DNA of 17,113 nt from positions 1 through 17,113 of the forward strand of contig JAFMJX010000016.1 of the NCBI GenBank assembly GCA_017853235.1. The letters are read 5' to 3'. Source of the DNA: Chitinophagaceae bacterium. Its GTDB lineage: Bacteria > Bacteroidota > Bacteroidia > Chitinophagales > Chitinophagaceae. A program made the translations under genes and the position numbers. This document shows, one piece after another, positions 8,561 to 15,363 of the stretch. The notes beneath the pieces are model-generated. The model ran no database searches. It had not been told where the DNA came from and saw only the letters and a list, made by a program, of their open reading frames with translations. Every line of letters begins with the position of its first letter. The first letter of the stretch is position 1.

Positions 8561-8568
8561 CAAAGGTA
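8561..8568 (-). promoter_or_regulatory. -7 element (TACCTTTG) directly before the 112-residue exported protein
   Basis: The minus strand reads TACCTTTG at 8568-8561, then TTCT and the ATG at 8556. Since initiation normally occurs a few bases after this element, the transcript would begin at or next to the start codon. A TTG at the -33 distance is not evident (the bases there read TTTTAT). Confidence 0.5.
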
Positions 8569-8744
8569 GGATTTTTTGGAATTTTCTATAAAATTAATTT
8601 TTAACGATATTTTGACCCAATGTGCGAAATAAAATATTGATAATTAAGGGGTTGTTTGTACATTTAAATAGAGCTTATATGAAAAGTAATTTTAATATAA
8701 CTCATTGAAAATCAATATTTTTCTAACCCAATAAAACAACAATC

Positions 8745-10166
8745 ATGTTTGATCCACAGCCTGATGACGAGGGTAGAGATATACAGGAGCTCATGCAACG
8801 GTACCACAATCTTAAAAATGGAAGGGGTAACGCTTATATTGAGGAGGACGATTTTGAAAAAATCATTGAACACCTGGACGATAAAGATGAAATAAGTGAA
8901 GCCATTTTAGCCGCTAATATGGCATTGGATCAATATCCTTTTTCTGCATTATTAATGATTAAAAAAGCAGACTTATTGTTAGCTACCCGAAAATACAAGG
9001 AAGCATTACAATTATTAGACACGGCTGCTTTGTATGATCATAAGGACATGAATTTATTCATTCTTAAAACGGATGCTTTTTTAGCTTTGGATCAACCCGA
9101 AAAAGCGATTGTGCTTTTACAAGAAGCTTTGCATTTATTTGAAGGACAAGAGCGCACCGAATTATTATTTGAATTGGCTGATGTATATGATGATCATGAA
9201 GCTTTTGATAAAGTGTTTGATTGTTTGCAATTAATTTTAGAAGAAGATCCTAGTAACGAAGAGGCTTTATATAAAATTTGTTTTTGGACCGACTTTACTG
9301 GAAGAAATGAAGAAAGTATTCGTCTGCATCAACGCCTAATTGATGACCAGCCTTATAATGCATTAGCTTGGTTTAATTTAGCCGCTGCTTATCAAGGTTT
9401 GAAATTGCATGAAAAAGCAATTGATGCTTATCAGTTTGCGATAGTCATTGATGAAAAATTTGACTATGCTTATCGTAATATGGGTGATGCATTTTTACGC
9501 CTGCGAAAATATAAGGAAGCCATTGAAGCTTTAGAAAAGGTGTTGGAGTTATCTCGTCCCGAAGATGTAATTTATGAAGCCATTGGTCATTGCTATCATC
9601 GTATGAAAAATTATGCACAAGCAAGATTTCATTATAAAAAAGCAGTGCATTTAAATTCAGAAGACAGTCGACTGTTTCAAAAAATTGCCATTACTTATAT
9701 GCTAGAGGAAAAATGGGAGTTGGCAATAAAGCAATTGGAAAATGCAATTCGAGTGCATAAGCATATTAATGAGTATTATATTTTGATGGGAGAATGTTAC
9801 ATGAACTTAGGGCAAAATAAAGAAGCTGCATTTTATTTTGGAACCGTTGTGAAAAATAAACCCAAGCAAATAGCTGGGTGGGAATATTTAATTAGATGTT
9901 TAATTGCCAATGAACAATTGGACGCAGCTTTGGAGCAAACCGAATTAGCCTATATGAGCACACAGGGTAAAATTTTATTCATCTATTACCGCAGTGCTAT
10001 TTTGTTTATGATGCATAAAAACAATGATGCTTTATTGCAATTGGAAATGGCGTTGTCTAAATCTACCAAGTGGCTCAAAAAATTTATGAAATTATATCCT
10101 GAAATAACGCAGGATCAAAAGGTGATTGATATCATAAGTAAGTTTAAGAAAGGAAAAATTTCTTAA
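8745..10166 (+). CDS. Tetratricopeptide (TPR) repeat protein
   Basis: The product has 473 residues, no signal peptide and no membrane segment, so it is probably cytoplasmic. An acidic N-terminus (about 1-45, with IEEDDFEKIIEHL) leads into roughly ten to twelve TPR-type helix pairs covering 47 to about 450. Clear examples are AWFNLAAAYQGLKLHEKAIDAY, AYRNMGDAFLRLRKYKEAIEAL and YYILMGECYMNLGQNKEAAFYF, with the usual A/G/Y/A positions. The C-terminus is basic (FKKGKIS). TPR proteins are scaffolds for protein partners; no enzyme domain is visible, and the partner cannot be named. It lies 41 bases upstream of the ComA-like gene on the same strand, a pairing I recall as recurrent in Bacteroidota, which hints at a shared role. 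No good promoter match was found in the 188-base divergent gap before it. The ATG at 8745 is the first in frame. Confidence 0.9.
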   Translation: MFDPQPDDEGRDIQELMQRYHNLKNGRGNAYIEEDDFEKIIEHLDDKDEISEAILAANMALDQYPFSALLMIKKADLLLATRKYKEALQLLDTAALYDHKDMNLFILKTDAFLALDQPEKAIVLLQEALHLFEGQERTELLFELADVYDDHEAFDKVFDCLQLILEEDPSNEEALYKICFWTDFTGRNEESIRLHQRLIDDQPYNALAWFNLAAAYQGLKLHEKAIDAYQFAIVIDEKFDYAYRNMGDAFLRLRKYKEAIEALEKVLELSRPEDVIYEAIGHCYHRMKNYAQARFHYKKAVHLNSEDSRLFQKIAITYMLEEKWELAIKQLENAIRVHKHINEYYILMGECYMNLGQNKEAAFYFGTVVKNKPKQIAGWEYLIRCLIANEQLDAALEQTELAYMSTQGKILFIYYRSAILFMMHKNNDALLQLEMALSKSTKWLKKFMKLYPEITQDQKVIDIISKFKKGKIS

Positions 10167-10177
10167 CCATTTTAAAT

Positions 10178-10185
10178 TATCTTTG
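10178..10185 (+). promoter_or_regulatory. -7-like element (TATCTTTG) before the ComA-like gene
   Basis: TATCTTTG fits TAnnTTTG and lies in the 41-base gap after the TPR gene, 22 bases before the ATG. No TTG is present at the -33 distance. It could give the ComA-like gene and aroE their own transcript. Confidence 0.4.
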
Positions 10186-10207
10186 TGCTCAAATTGAATA
10201 TTAGTAT

Positions 10208-10969
10208 ATGAATTTTCATTTAACTCAAATACCTGAAAGAACCCTAAAGCCTCGAAAACATGGATTGACTATGGTGATGGACAAAGGCTTGAGTTTTGGG
10301 GAAGCTGAAAATTTTTTAAGCGTTTCGGAACCTCATACTGATATTATAAAACTTGGTTTTGGGACTTCCTTTGTCACTCCTAATTTGAGAAAAAAAATTG
10401 AACTCTATCAATCACATAATATTCCAGTTTATTTTGGAGGTACTTTATTTGAAGCTTTTGTAATTCGAAATCAATTTGATGATTACATTGCTATGTGTAA
10501 GGATTATAACATTGATATGATAGAAGTAAGTGATGGATCTATCGAAATTCCGCATGCTGAAAAATGTGGCTACATTGAAAAAATTGCTAAATACGCCACT
10601 GTACTAAGTGAAGTAGGAAGTAAAGATGCAGCCCATATTATTCCTCCTTATAAATGGATTGAATTAATGAGCGCGGAATTGAGTGCAGGTAGTTCCTATG
10701 TCATTGCAGAAGCAAGAGAGGCGGGAAATGTTGGTATTTATCGTGGAAGTGGAGAAGTGCGTGAAGGTTTGGTGCAAGAAATTTTAACAAAAATACCAGT
10801 AGAACAAATCTTATGGGAAGCGCCACAAAAAGCGCAACAATTATACTTTTTAGAACTCGTTGGTTGCAATGTGAATTTGGGAAATATTGCTCCTAACGAA
10901 GTGATTCCTTTGGAAGCCATGCGTATTGGATTAAGAGGAGACACTTTTGATTTATACTTAAATAAATAA
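10208..10969 (+). CDS. comA: Phosphosulfolactate synthase family protein (ComA-like)
   Basis: The 253 residues have the length and motif order of the ComA family, a TIM-barrel enzyme that adds sulfite to phosphoenolpyruvate to give (2R)-phosphosulfolactate, the first step of coenzyme M synthesis in methanogens. Visible family blocks are GLTMVMDKG (19-27), KLGFGTS (48-54), GGTLFE (77-82), SDGSIEIP (108-115), LSEVG (133-137), EAPQKAQQ (204-211), NLGNI (223-227) and GLRGDTF (241-247). No gap disrupts these blocks, so an active enzyme is likely. The organism type does not make coenzyme M as far as known, so the product may serve another C3-sulfonate route or the protein may have drifted, as in the plant homologue HSA32. 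aroE starts two bases after the stop codon, implying one transcript. The gene symbol reflects family, not proven role. Confidence 0.88.
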   Translation: MNFHLTQIPERTLKPRKHGLTMVMDKGLSFGEAENFLSVSEPHTDIIKLGFGTSFVTPNLRKKIELYQSHNIPVYFGGTLFEAFVIRNQFDDYIAMCKDYNIDMIEVSDGSIEIPHAEKCGYIEKIAKYATVLSEVGSKDAAHIIPPYKWIELMSAELSAGSSYVIAEAREAGNVGIYRGSGEVREGLVQEILTKIPVEQILWEAPQKAQQLYFLELVGCNVNLGNIAPNEVIPLEAMRIGLRGDTFDLYLNK

Positions 10970-10971
10970 CA

Positions 10972-11712
10972 GTGCGTAAGTATGGTCTTATTGGATATCC
11001 TTTAACGCATTCTTTTTCGGAAGGCTATTTTGCAAACAAGTTTGTACAAGAAAATATTGCAAATGTGCAATATGCTAATTATCCTATTGATAGTATTCAA
11101 AAGTTTAAAGCTTTGTGGGAGGATGATACATTGGTAGGACTAAACATTACCATACCTTATAAAAAAGAAGTGCTTGTTTATTTAGATGAGATGTCTCAAG
11201 TGGTTCGGGAAATGCAAGCATGTAATTGTATCAAAAAAGTAAATGGAAGATTAATAGGATATAATACCGATGTTATTGGTTTTCAAAAATCCTTGGAGCC
11301 ATTTTTAAAACCACACCATCAAAAAGCTTTCATATTAGGAACCGGCGGAGCCGCAGCGGCAGTCGAATACGTCCTAACAAAGTTAGGCATCCAATATGCT
11401 TTTGTTTCCAGAAACAAATCCCCAAATGCGTCGCACCAAACATATCTTTATCATGAATTAGATGCGACTTTAATGGGTGCACATACTTTAATAATTAATA
11501 CTACACCTGTAGGTACTTTTCCAAATCATGCTGCATCACCGGCTATTCCTTATGAATTATTAAGTGCACAACATCATTTATACGATTTGGTGTATAACCC
11601 TTCCGAAACCTTGTTCTTACAAAAGGGAAAATCACAAGGAGCCACTATTCAAAATGGTTTGCACATGTTGCATTTACAAGCCGAAGAGAGTTGGAAAATT
11701 TGGAATGAATAA
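10972..11712 (+). CDS. aroE: Shikimate dehydrogenase (NADP+), GTG start
   Basis: AroE reduces 3-dehydroshikimate to shikimate with NADPH in the chorismate pathway. The 246 residues are slightly short for the family but all key sites are seen. Shikimate-binding Ser residues lie in GYPLTHSFS (8-16). N58-I-T-I-P-Y-K64 contains the catalytic Lys, and Y97-N-T-D100 the catalytic Asp. The Rossmann loop is GTGGAAAA (123-130), with later NTTPVG and LVYNPSET. The start is GTG at 10972: the conserved KYGLIGYP follows directly, and the nearby ATG at 10982 is out of frame. Only two bases separate it from the ComA-like stop, so translation is probably coupled. It converges with rdgB across about 100 bases in which I see no good terminator. 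A local patch at about 11340-11390 is richer in G+C than its surroundings, without disrupting the frame. Confidence 0.95.
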   Translation: MRKYGLIGYPLTHSFSEGYFANKFVQENIANVQYANYPIDSIQKFKALWEDDTLVGLNITIPYKKEVLVYLDEMSQVVREMQACNCIKKVNGRLIGYNTDVIGFQKSLEPFLKPHHQKAFILGTGGAAAAVEYVLTKLGIQYAFVSRNKSPNASHQTYLYHELDATLMGAHTLIINTTPVGTFPNHAASPAIPYELLSAQHHLYDLVYNPSETLFLQKGKSQGATIQNGLHMLHLQAEESWKIWNE

Positions 11713-11811
11713 ACCATGATTGTAATTCATTCAAGTTCAAAATAATGGGGAGAGATGGTCACTTTGCTTACACTCCATAACTTATTACCAAGGGTAGCGT
11801 GTTTAAAGTAT

Positions 11812-12390
11812 TTATCTCTGCGCTAAAAAATTCAATAATTGAGTCACTGCTTTTTGACGATGACTATATTTATTTTTTTCTTCCATGGACATCTCAGCAA
11901 AAGTTTTTGAAGCGCCTTCTGGAATAAAAATGGGGTCGTATCCAAAACCGGCACTTCCTTTGTTATCATGGATAATGCTGCCACGGCAAATGCCTTCAAA
12001 ATAATATTTTTGTTGATTCCAGATCAAGCAAATCACCGTTCTAAATTGTGCAGCACGATTTTCAATCCCATTCAAATGGGAAAGTACTTTATCAATATTG
12101 GCTTGAAAATTACGATCCTCACCAGCATACCTTGCACTGTGTACACCAGGTGCTCCATTTAATGCGTCAATTTCTAAGCCGGTATCCTCACTAAAACAAT
12201 TTTGTGCGGTGATTTTAAATATGGTGTTTGCTTTTTCTTCAGCGTTTAAAATTAAAGTATCGTGTGGTTCAGGAATATCAATATCAATGCCAGCCTCACG
12301 CAAAGTGATCATATGAATATCCTTTGGAAGTAGTGATTGTAACTCAATTACTTTATGTTCGTTATTCGTTGCAAAAATTAGAGTGGTCAT
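11812..12390 (-). CDS. rdgB: Non-canonical purine NTP pyrophosphatase (RdgB/HAM1 family)
   Basis: RdgB hydrolyses ITP, dITP and XTP to monophosphates plus pyrophosphate, keeping deaminated purines out of DNA and RNA. The 192 residues are the usual length. N-terminal FATNNEHKVIEL (6-17) is the substrate-binding opening. SEDTGLEIDAL (67-77) carries the metal-binding Glu68-Asp69. PGVHSARYAG (81-90), GFGYDPIF (148-155) and SHR (176-178) are the other family signatures. All catalytic positions are present. The start ATG at 12390 lies immediately before the conserved strand. The gene follows the uncharacterised 196-residue gene by 15 bases on the same strand, so it is likely transcribed from that gene's promoter near 13004-13032. 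It converges with aroE. Confidence 0.96.
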   Translation of the reverse strand: MTTLIFATNNEHKVIELQSLLPKDIHMITLREAGIDIDIPEPHDTLILNAEEKANTIFKITAQNCFSEDTGLEIDALNGAPGVHSARYAGEDRNFQANIDKVLSHLNGIENRAAQFRTVICLIWNQQKYYFEGICRGSIIHDNKGSAGFGYDPIFIPEGASKTFAEMSMEEKNKYSHRQKAVTQLLNFLAQR

Positions 12391-12405
12391 TGAGATTGAA
12401 ATATA

Positions 12406-12996
12406 TTACAATTGAAACAATTGTTTCAGCACGTTCCATAATTTGGATTTTTCTACTTTGGCCAATTGATCAGTTCCTTGCATGCTTGCTAAACTATTGC
12501 TGAATAATAAATAGGTGTCTCCTAATTGAACTGATTTGTATAAGGTGGTTGGAAGTTTCATTTTTAATTCTGTTCCGCTCACTTCAAAAATGATGACCAA
12601 CTTAGCAGGAAGGGTAGCTAGTATTTGATGTAAACTTAACTTTTGTTGAGCCACATTCACTAATGCAATATCGGCTAAGGTTAATTTACAAGCTTTTAAT
12701 ATGGAAGTCAATAAATTTAAATCGGTTTCATTTAAGTACACCGCTAAATCATCTTTCACAATGACCGTAACCCCTTGTAAATGTTCCCCTAAATATTTAA
12801 AACTGGTATCGTTTGTTGCCATCATTTCGGCAGCACCAGCAATAGGCTCCCTCTCTTCAATTTTCTTTTCTTCTAATTTTTCGATTCTTTTTTCATTTAT
12901 TTCTACCTTTTTTTTGCTCAACTCAGGCAGTACCAAAGTATCTTTGTACAAAGAAACCAAAAGGGGATTAGGTAGGATTGTTTTTTCTTGACTCAT
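12406..12996 (-). CDS. Uncharacterised protein, possible DNA polymerase III psi (HolD)-like
   Basis: The product has 196 residues. Residues 1-20 hold a short conserved-looking segment (NPLLVSLYKDTLV). About 25-50 is a charged Lys/Glu stretch, probably helical or coiled coil. About 70-196 is a compact alpha/beta domain: VTVIVKDDLAVYLNETDL, then LLTSILKACKLTLADIALVNV, a strand VIIFEVSG, TYLLFSNSLASM, and a final helix SKLWNVLKQLF. This order (early strand with a DDL-like turn, helix, DV/DIAL strand, a G-containing strand, a strand ending in S-x-x-L, terminal LW helix) recalls E. coli psi, the clamp-loader accessory subunit. The likeness is by eye only, and the sequence identity looks low. It sits 15 bases upstream of rdgB and divergent from ilvE. 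The opposite-strand reading at 12701-12991 is less credible because it has no neighbour or domain support. Function is unknown. Confidence 0.72.
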   Translation of the reverse strand: MSQEKTILPNPLLVSLYKDTLVLPELSKKKVEINEKRIEKLEEKKIEEREPIAGAAEMMATNDTSFKYLGEHLQGVTVIVKDDLAVYLNETDLNLLTSILKACKLTLADIALVNVAQQKLSLHQILATLPAKLVIIFEVSGTELKMKLPTTLYKSVQLGDTYLLFSNSLASMQGTDQLAKVEKSKLWNVLKQLFQL

Positions 12997-13003
12997 TCGG
13001 TCG

Positions 13004-13032
13004 GAAAATTACTCGAATTGAATCAAATCAAA
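13004..13032 (-). promoter_or_regulatory. Candidate promoter of the 196-residue gene and rdgB (TTTG-N17-TAATTTTC)
   Basis: On the minus strand TTTG lies at 13032-13029 and TAATTTTC at 13011-13004, with 17 bases between. One base differs from TAnnTTTG. The -7 element ends seven bases before the ATG at 12996, so any leader would be very short. Confidence 0.45.
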
Positions 13033-13041
13033 AAATAACAG

Positions 13042-13071
13042 TTGTAAGTTTTTATATTTTTCGTTTCTTTG
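13042..13071 (+). promoter_or_regulatory. Candidate promoter of ilvE (TTG-N19-TTTCTTTG)
   Basis: TTG at 13042-13044 and TTTCTTTG at 13064-13071 are 19 bases apart; the second base of the -7 element is T rather than A. Initiation near 13076 would leave about 25 bases before the ATG at 13101, and so argues against any upstream start for this gene. Confidence 0.5.
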
Positions 13072-13100
13072 CATCTCAATTATTACATGCTATAAAAAAC

Positions 13101-14168
13101 ATGACCATGACAAACCCTACATTTCCAGTGACAATGAACACGCATCCAAAATTGCCCACATTCAATATGGATGAAATTGCTTTTGGAAAACATTTTACCG
13201 ATCATATGTTGGTAGCGGATTATGAAAATGGAGCATGGAAAAATGTAGCTATTAAACCATTTGCGCCTTTTGAATTAGATCCATCAAGTGCGGTCTTACA
13301 TTATGGTCAAACAATTTTTGAAGGAATCAAAGCTTTTAAAAATGAAAAAGGCGAAGTTGTTATTTTCAGACCCGATCAAAATTTTATTCGTTTTAATACA
13401 TCTGCCGAACGTATGCAAATGCCAACGGTTCCTGAATGGCTTTTTATGGATGGAATGAAACAATTAATACAATTAGAAAATGGTTGGGTACCTAACAAGC
13501 CAGATTGCTCTTTATATATTCGTCCTTTCATGATTGCTACAGATCCTTTTTTAGGAGTTCGTCCTTCTGCCACTTATAAGTTCATGATTATTTTAGGACC
13601 TAGTGGGGCTTATTTTTCAGCACCCATGAAAATTTCAATCGAACAAAAATACACGCGTGCAACTCCTGGTGGCGTTGGGTTTGCAAAGAATGGAGGAAAT
13701 TATGGAGCCAGTTTATATCCTGTTGTATTAGCACAACAAAAAGGGTATGATCAAGTTTTATGGACCGATGCATTGGAGCATAAATATGTTGAAGAAGTGG
13801 GTATGATGAATGTGATGTTTGTGATTGATGGAAAAGTAATTACTCCAAGTGTAGATAGAGGAACAGTGTTAAAAGGGGTTACCAGAAATTCATCCATTAT
13901 ATTGTTAAGAGAAATGGGTTATGAAGTAGAAGAAAGAAATTTATCAGTGACGGAAATTGTAGAAGCACATAAAAAAGGTTTGTTTCAAGAAGTTTTTGGA
14001 GTAGGGACTGCTGCGGTCGTTTCTTATATTTCAAGATTAGCACATGAAGATTATATCATGGATTTTGATGTGAATGCCTTAAAAGTGGCACCAGCACTTA
14101 AAAAACAATTAAATGACATTCGTATGGGGAATGTTCCAGATACCCATGGATGGTTGGTAAGAATTTAG
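13101..14168 (+). CDS. ilvE: Branched-chain amino acid aminotransferase (fold-type IV PLP enzyme)
   Basis: This enzyme transfers the amino group between glutamate and the 2-oxo acids of leucine, isoleucine and valine. From the ATG at 13101 the product has 355 residues, the length of the eukaryote-like, longer BCAT group. Visible motifs are HYGQTIFEGIKAF, RFNTSAERM, SLYIRPF and FAKNGGNYGASLYP, in which Lys196 should bind PLP. EEVGMMNVMFV, PGVTR-like KGVTRNSS and FGVGTAAVV follow. The reading frame stays open upstream to 12978, but that start would lie inside the opposite-strand gene and upstream of the candidate promoter, and the added residues look like non-coding translation. It is divergent from the psi-like gene with a 104-base gap, and ends 26 bases before a strong terminator, so it is probably transcribed alone. 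Its link to icmF through valine breakdown to isobutyryl-CoA is inference. Confidence 0.95.
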   Translation: MTMTNPTFPVTMNTHPKLPTFNMDEIAFGKHFTDHMLVADYENGAWKNVAIKPFAPFELDPSSAVLHYGQTIFEGIKAFKNEKGEVVIFRPDQNFIRFNTSAERMQMPTVPEWLFMDGMKQLIQLENGWVPNKPDCSLYIRPFMIATDPFLGVRPSATYKFMIILGPSGAYFSAPMKISIEQKYTRATPGGVGFAKNGGNYGASLYPVVLAQQKGYDQVLWTDALEHKYVEEVGMMNVMFVIDGKVITPSVDRGTVLKGVTRNSSIILLREMGYEVEERNLSVTEIVEAHKKGLFQEVFGVGTAAVVSYISRLAHEDYIMDFDVNALKVAPALKKQLNDIRMGNVPDTHGWLVRI

Positions 14169-14194
14169 TTAATTGATTGATTATCAATATATTT

Positions 14195-14242
14195 ATCCCG
14201 CAATTGAGACAATTTAATGCCTTCGTTGCGGGATTTGTTTTA
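14195..14242 (+). terminator. Intrinsic terminator after ilvE
   Basis: ATCCCGCAA (14195-14203) pairs perfectly with TTGCGGGAT (14226-14234), nine base pairs around a 22-base loop, followed by a T-rich tail (TTGTTTTATTTTTTT). It separates ilvE from the rpsL promoter. Confidence 0.75.
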
Positions 14243-14268
14243 TTTTTTTAAAAATAGCGAATAAACAT

Positions 14269-14299
14269 TTTGGTAATTCATCTGCACGCATTACCTTTG
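14269..14299 (+). promoter_or_regulatory. Promoter of rpsL-rpsG (TTTG-N19-TACCTTTG)
   Basis: TTTG at 14269-14272 and TACCTTTG at 14292-14299 are separated by exactly 19 bases, a full match to the Bacteroidota consensus. Initiation near 14304 gives a leader of about 43 bases. This is the best promoter in the window. Confidence 0.8.
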
Positions 14300-14346
14300 C
14301 CGTCCGAATTTTTTATAAACCGAAAGTGAACAAAACAGCATAATTA

Positions 14347-14727
14347 ATGCCTACTATTCAACAATTAGTGAGAAAAGGCCGTGAGATCATCAGGGCTAAA
14401 AGTAAATCAAGAGCTTTGGATGCATGTCCTCAGCGTCGTGGTGTTTGCACAAGAGTATATACAACAACTCCAAAAAAGCCGAACTCTGCTTTACGTAAAG
14501 TAGCAAAAGTACGTTTGACTAATAAGATTGAAGTCATTGCCTATATCCCAGGTGAAGGCCATAACTTACAAGAGCACAGTATCGTATTAATCCGTGGTGG
14601 TCGTGTAAAAGACTTACCGGGTGTACGTTACCATATTGTTCGTGGTAGTTTGGATACTGCAGGTGTTAAAGACCGTAAGCAGTCTCGTTCTAAGTATGGT
14701 ACTAAGAAAGAAAAAGCAAAAAAATAA
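14347..14727 (+). CDS. rpsL: 30S ribosomal protein uS12
   Basis: uS12 lies at the decoding centre of the small subunit and helps check codon-anticodon fit. The 126 residues align with the family without gaps at the core: ACPQRRGVCTRVYTT, TPKKPNSALRKV (41-52), GEGHNLQEHS and GGRVKDLPGVRYH (84-96). Lys43 and Lys88, whose changes give streptomycin resistance in other bacteria, are the wild-type residues, as are Asp89 and Pro91. The C-terminus is the usual basic KDRKQSRSKYG. It has a strong promoter of its own and is followed by rpsG after 26 bases, the conserved str-operon order. Confidence 0.98.
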   Translation: MPTIQQLVRKGREIIRAKSKSRALDACPQRRGVCTRVYTTTPKKPNSALRKVAKVRLTNKIEVIAYIPGEGHNLQEHSIVLIRGGRVKDLPGVRYHIVRGSLDTAGVKDRKQSRSKYGTKKEKAKK

Positions 14728-14753
14728 TAACAACTCATTAATATTCGACTGAC

Positions 14754-15221
14754 ATGCGTAAAGCACAACCTAAAAAGATTCCATTAGCACCAGATCCTCG
14801 TTTTAACGATAAATTGGTTACTCGTTTTATCAATAACATCATGTTAGATGGTAAAAAGACTACAGCTTTCAATATTTTCTACGATGCATTAGACAAAGTG
14901 AGCAAATTCACTGGCGAAGATGGATATGAAATGTGGAAGAAAGCAGTTGCGAATGTAACTCCAGCGGTAGAAGTTCGTAGCCGTCGTATTGGTGGTGCTA
15001 CTTTCCAAATCCCTGCTGAAGTTCGTGCTGATCGTAAAATTTCCTTGAGCATGAAATGGTTAGTACGTTTTAGCCGTGAGCGTAACGGTAAAACAATGGC
15101 TGACAAATTAGCGAATGAAATCATCGCAGCTACAAAAGGCGAAGGTGGTGCGTTCAAGAAAAAAGAAGATACACACCGTATGGCTGAAGCCAACAAGGCT
15201 TTCTCTCACTTTAAAGTGTAA
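14754..15221 (+). CDS. rpsG: 30S ribosomal protein uS7
   Basis: uS7 is a primary 16S rRNA-binding protein that starts assembly of the small-subunit head and lines the E site. The 155 residues match the family (156 in the common short form). Recognisable blocks are MRKAQPKKIPLAPDPRF, KLVTRFINNIMLDGKK, VEVRSRRIGGATFQIPAEV and the late RMAEANKAFSHFKV. In E. coli, S7 is also the translational repressor of its operon; no S7 target structure was identified here. A strong terminator follows 27 bases after the stop, so rpsL-rpsG appears to be a two-gene unit apart from fusA. Confidence 0.98.
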   Translation: MRKAQPKKIPLAPDPRFNDKLVTRFINNIMLDGKKTTAFNIFYDALDKVSKFTGEDGYEMWKKAVANVTPAVEVRSRRIGGATFQIPAEVRADRKISLSMKWLVRFSRERNGKTMADKLANEIIAATKGEGGAFKKKEDTHRMAEANKAFSHFKV

Positions 15222-15248
15222 GCCCGGTTGTTCAATAAACTTTATACA

Positions 15249-15275
15249 AACCCTAGCTTCGGCTGGGGTTTTTTT
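15249..15275 (+). terminator. Strong intrinsic terminator after rpsG (UUCG loop)
   Basis: AACCCTAGC (15249-15257) pairs with GCTGGGGTT (15262-15270), nine pairs with one T-G wobble, closed by the very stable TTCG tetraloop, with seven T at 15269-15275. This is a textbook terminator within the usually continuous rpsL-rpsG-fusA series. Confidence 0.9.
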
Positions 15276-15348
15276 ATGCCCTGAATAGGATGTGTAATAG
15301 TTTGTTGAAAAATATTTCGAGAATGAGGCTTTCAATTACTAATATCAT

Positions 15349-15356
15349 TAACTTTG
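15349..15356 (+). promoter_or_regulatory. -7 element (TAACTTTG) of fusA
   Basis: TAACTTTG matches TAnnTTTG after the rpsG terminator and 67 bases before the fusA ATG. A TTG at the -33 distance is missing (TTTC at 15330-15333 is only 15 bases away), so it may need other contacts. It is followed by CGCCTC as in yidC. Confidence 0.55.
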
Positions 15357-15363
15357 CGCCTCG

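Noticed and set aside
8569..8744. Promoter of the TPR gene
   Set aside because: TTTG at 8655-8658 and TAATTTTA at 8687-8694 are 28 bases apart, outside the usual spacing; no convincing pair was found.
11373..11387. Inverted repeat CCTAAC-AAA-GTTAGG inside aroE with a local G+C-rich patch
   Set aside because: It lies within the intact Rossmann region of aroE with no T-run and no related copy seen elsewhere; probably chance from codon choice.
11713..11811. Terminator between convergent aroE and rdgB
   Set aside because: I found no stem of useful length with a T-run on either strand in these 99 bases.
12701..12991. Plus-strand open frame of 96 codons
   Set aside because: It mirrors the minus-strand psi-like gene, which is longer, has a promoter and is paired with rdgB.
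12978..13100. Longer ilvE start giving 41 extra N-terminal residues
   Set aside because: The extension overlaps the opposite-strand 196-residue gene, lies upstream of the candidate ilvE promoter and does not resemble the BCAT N-terminus; ATG 13101 is preferred.
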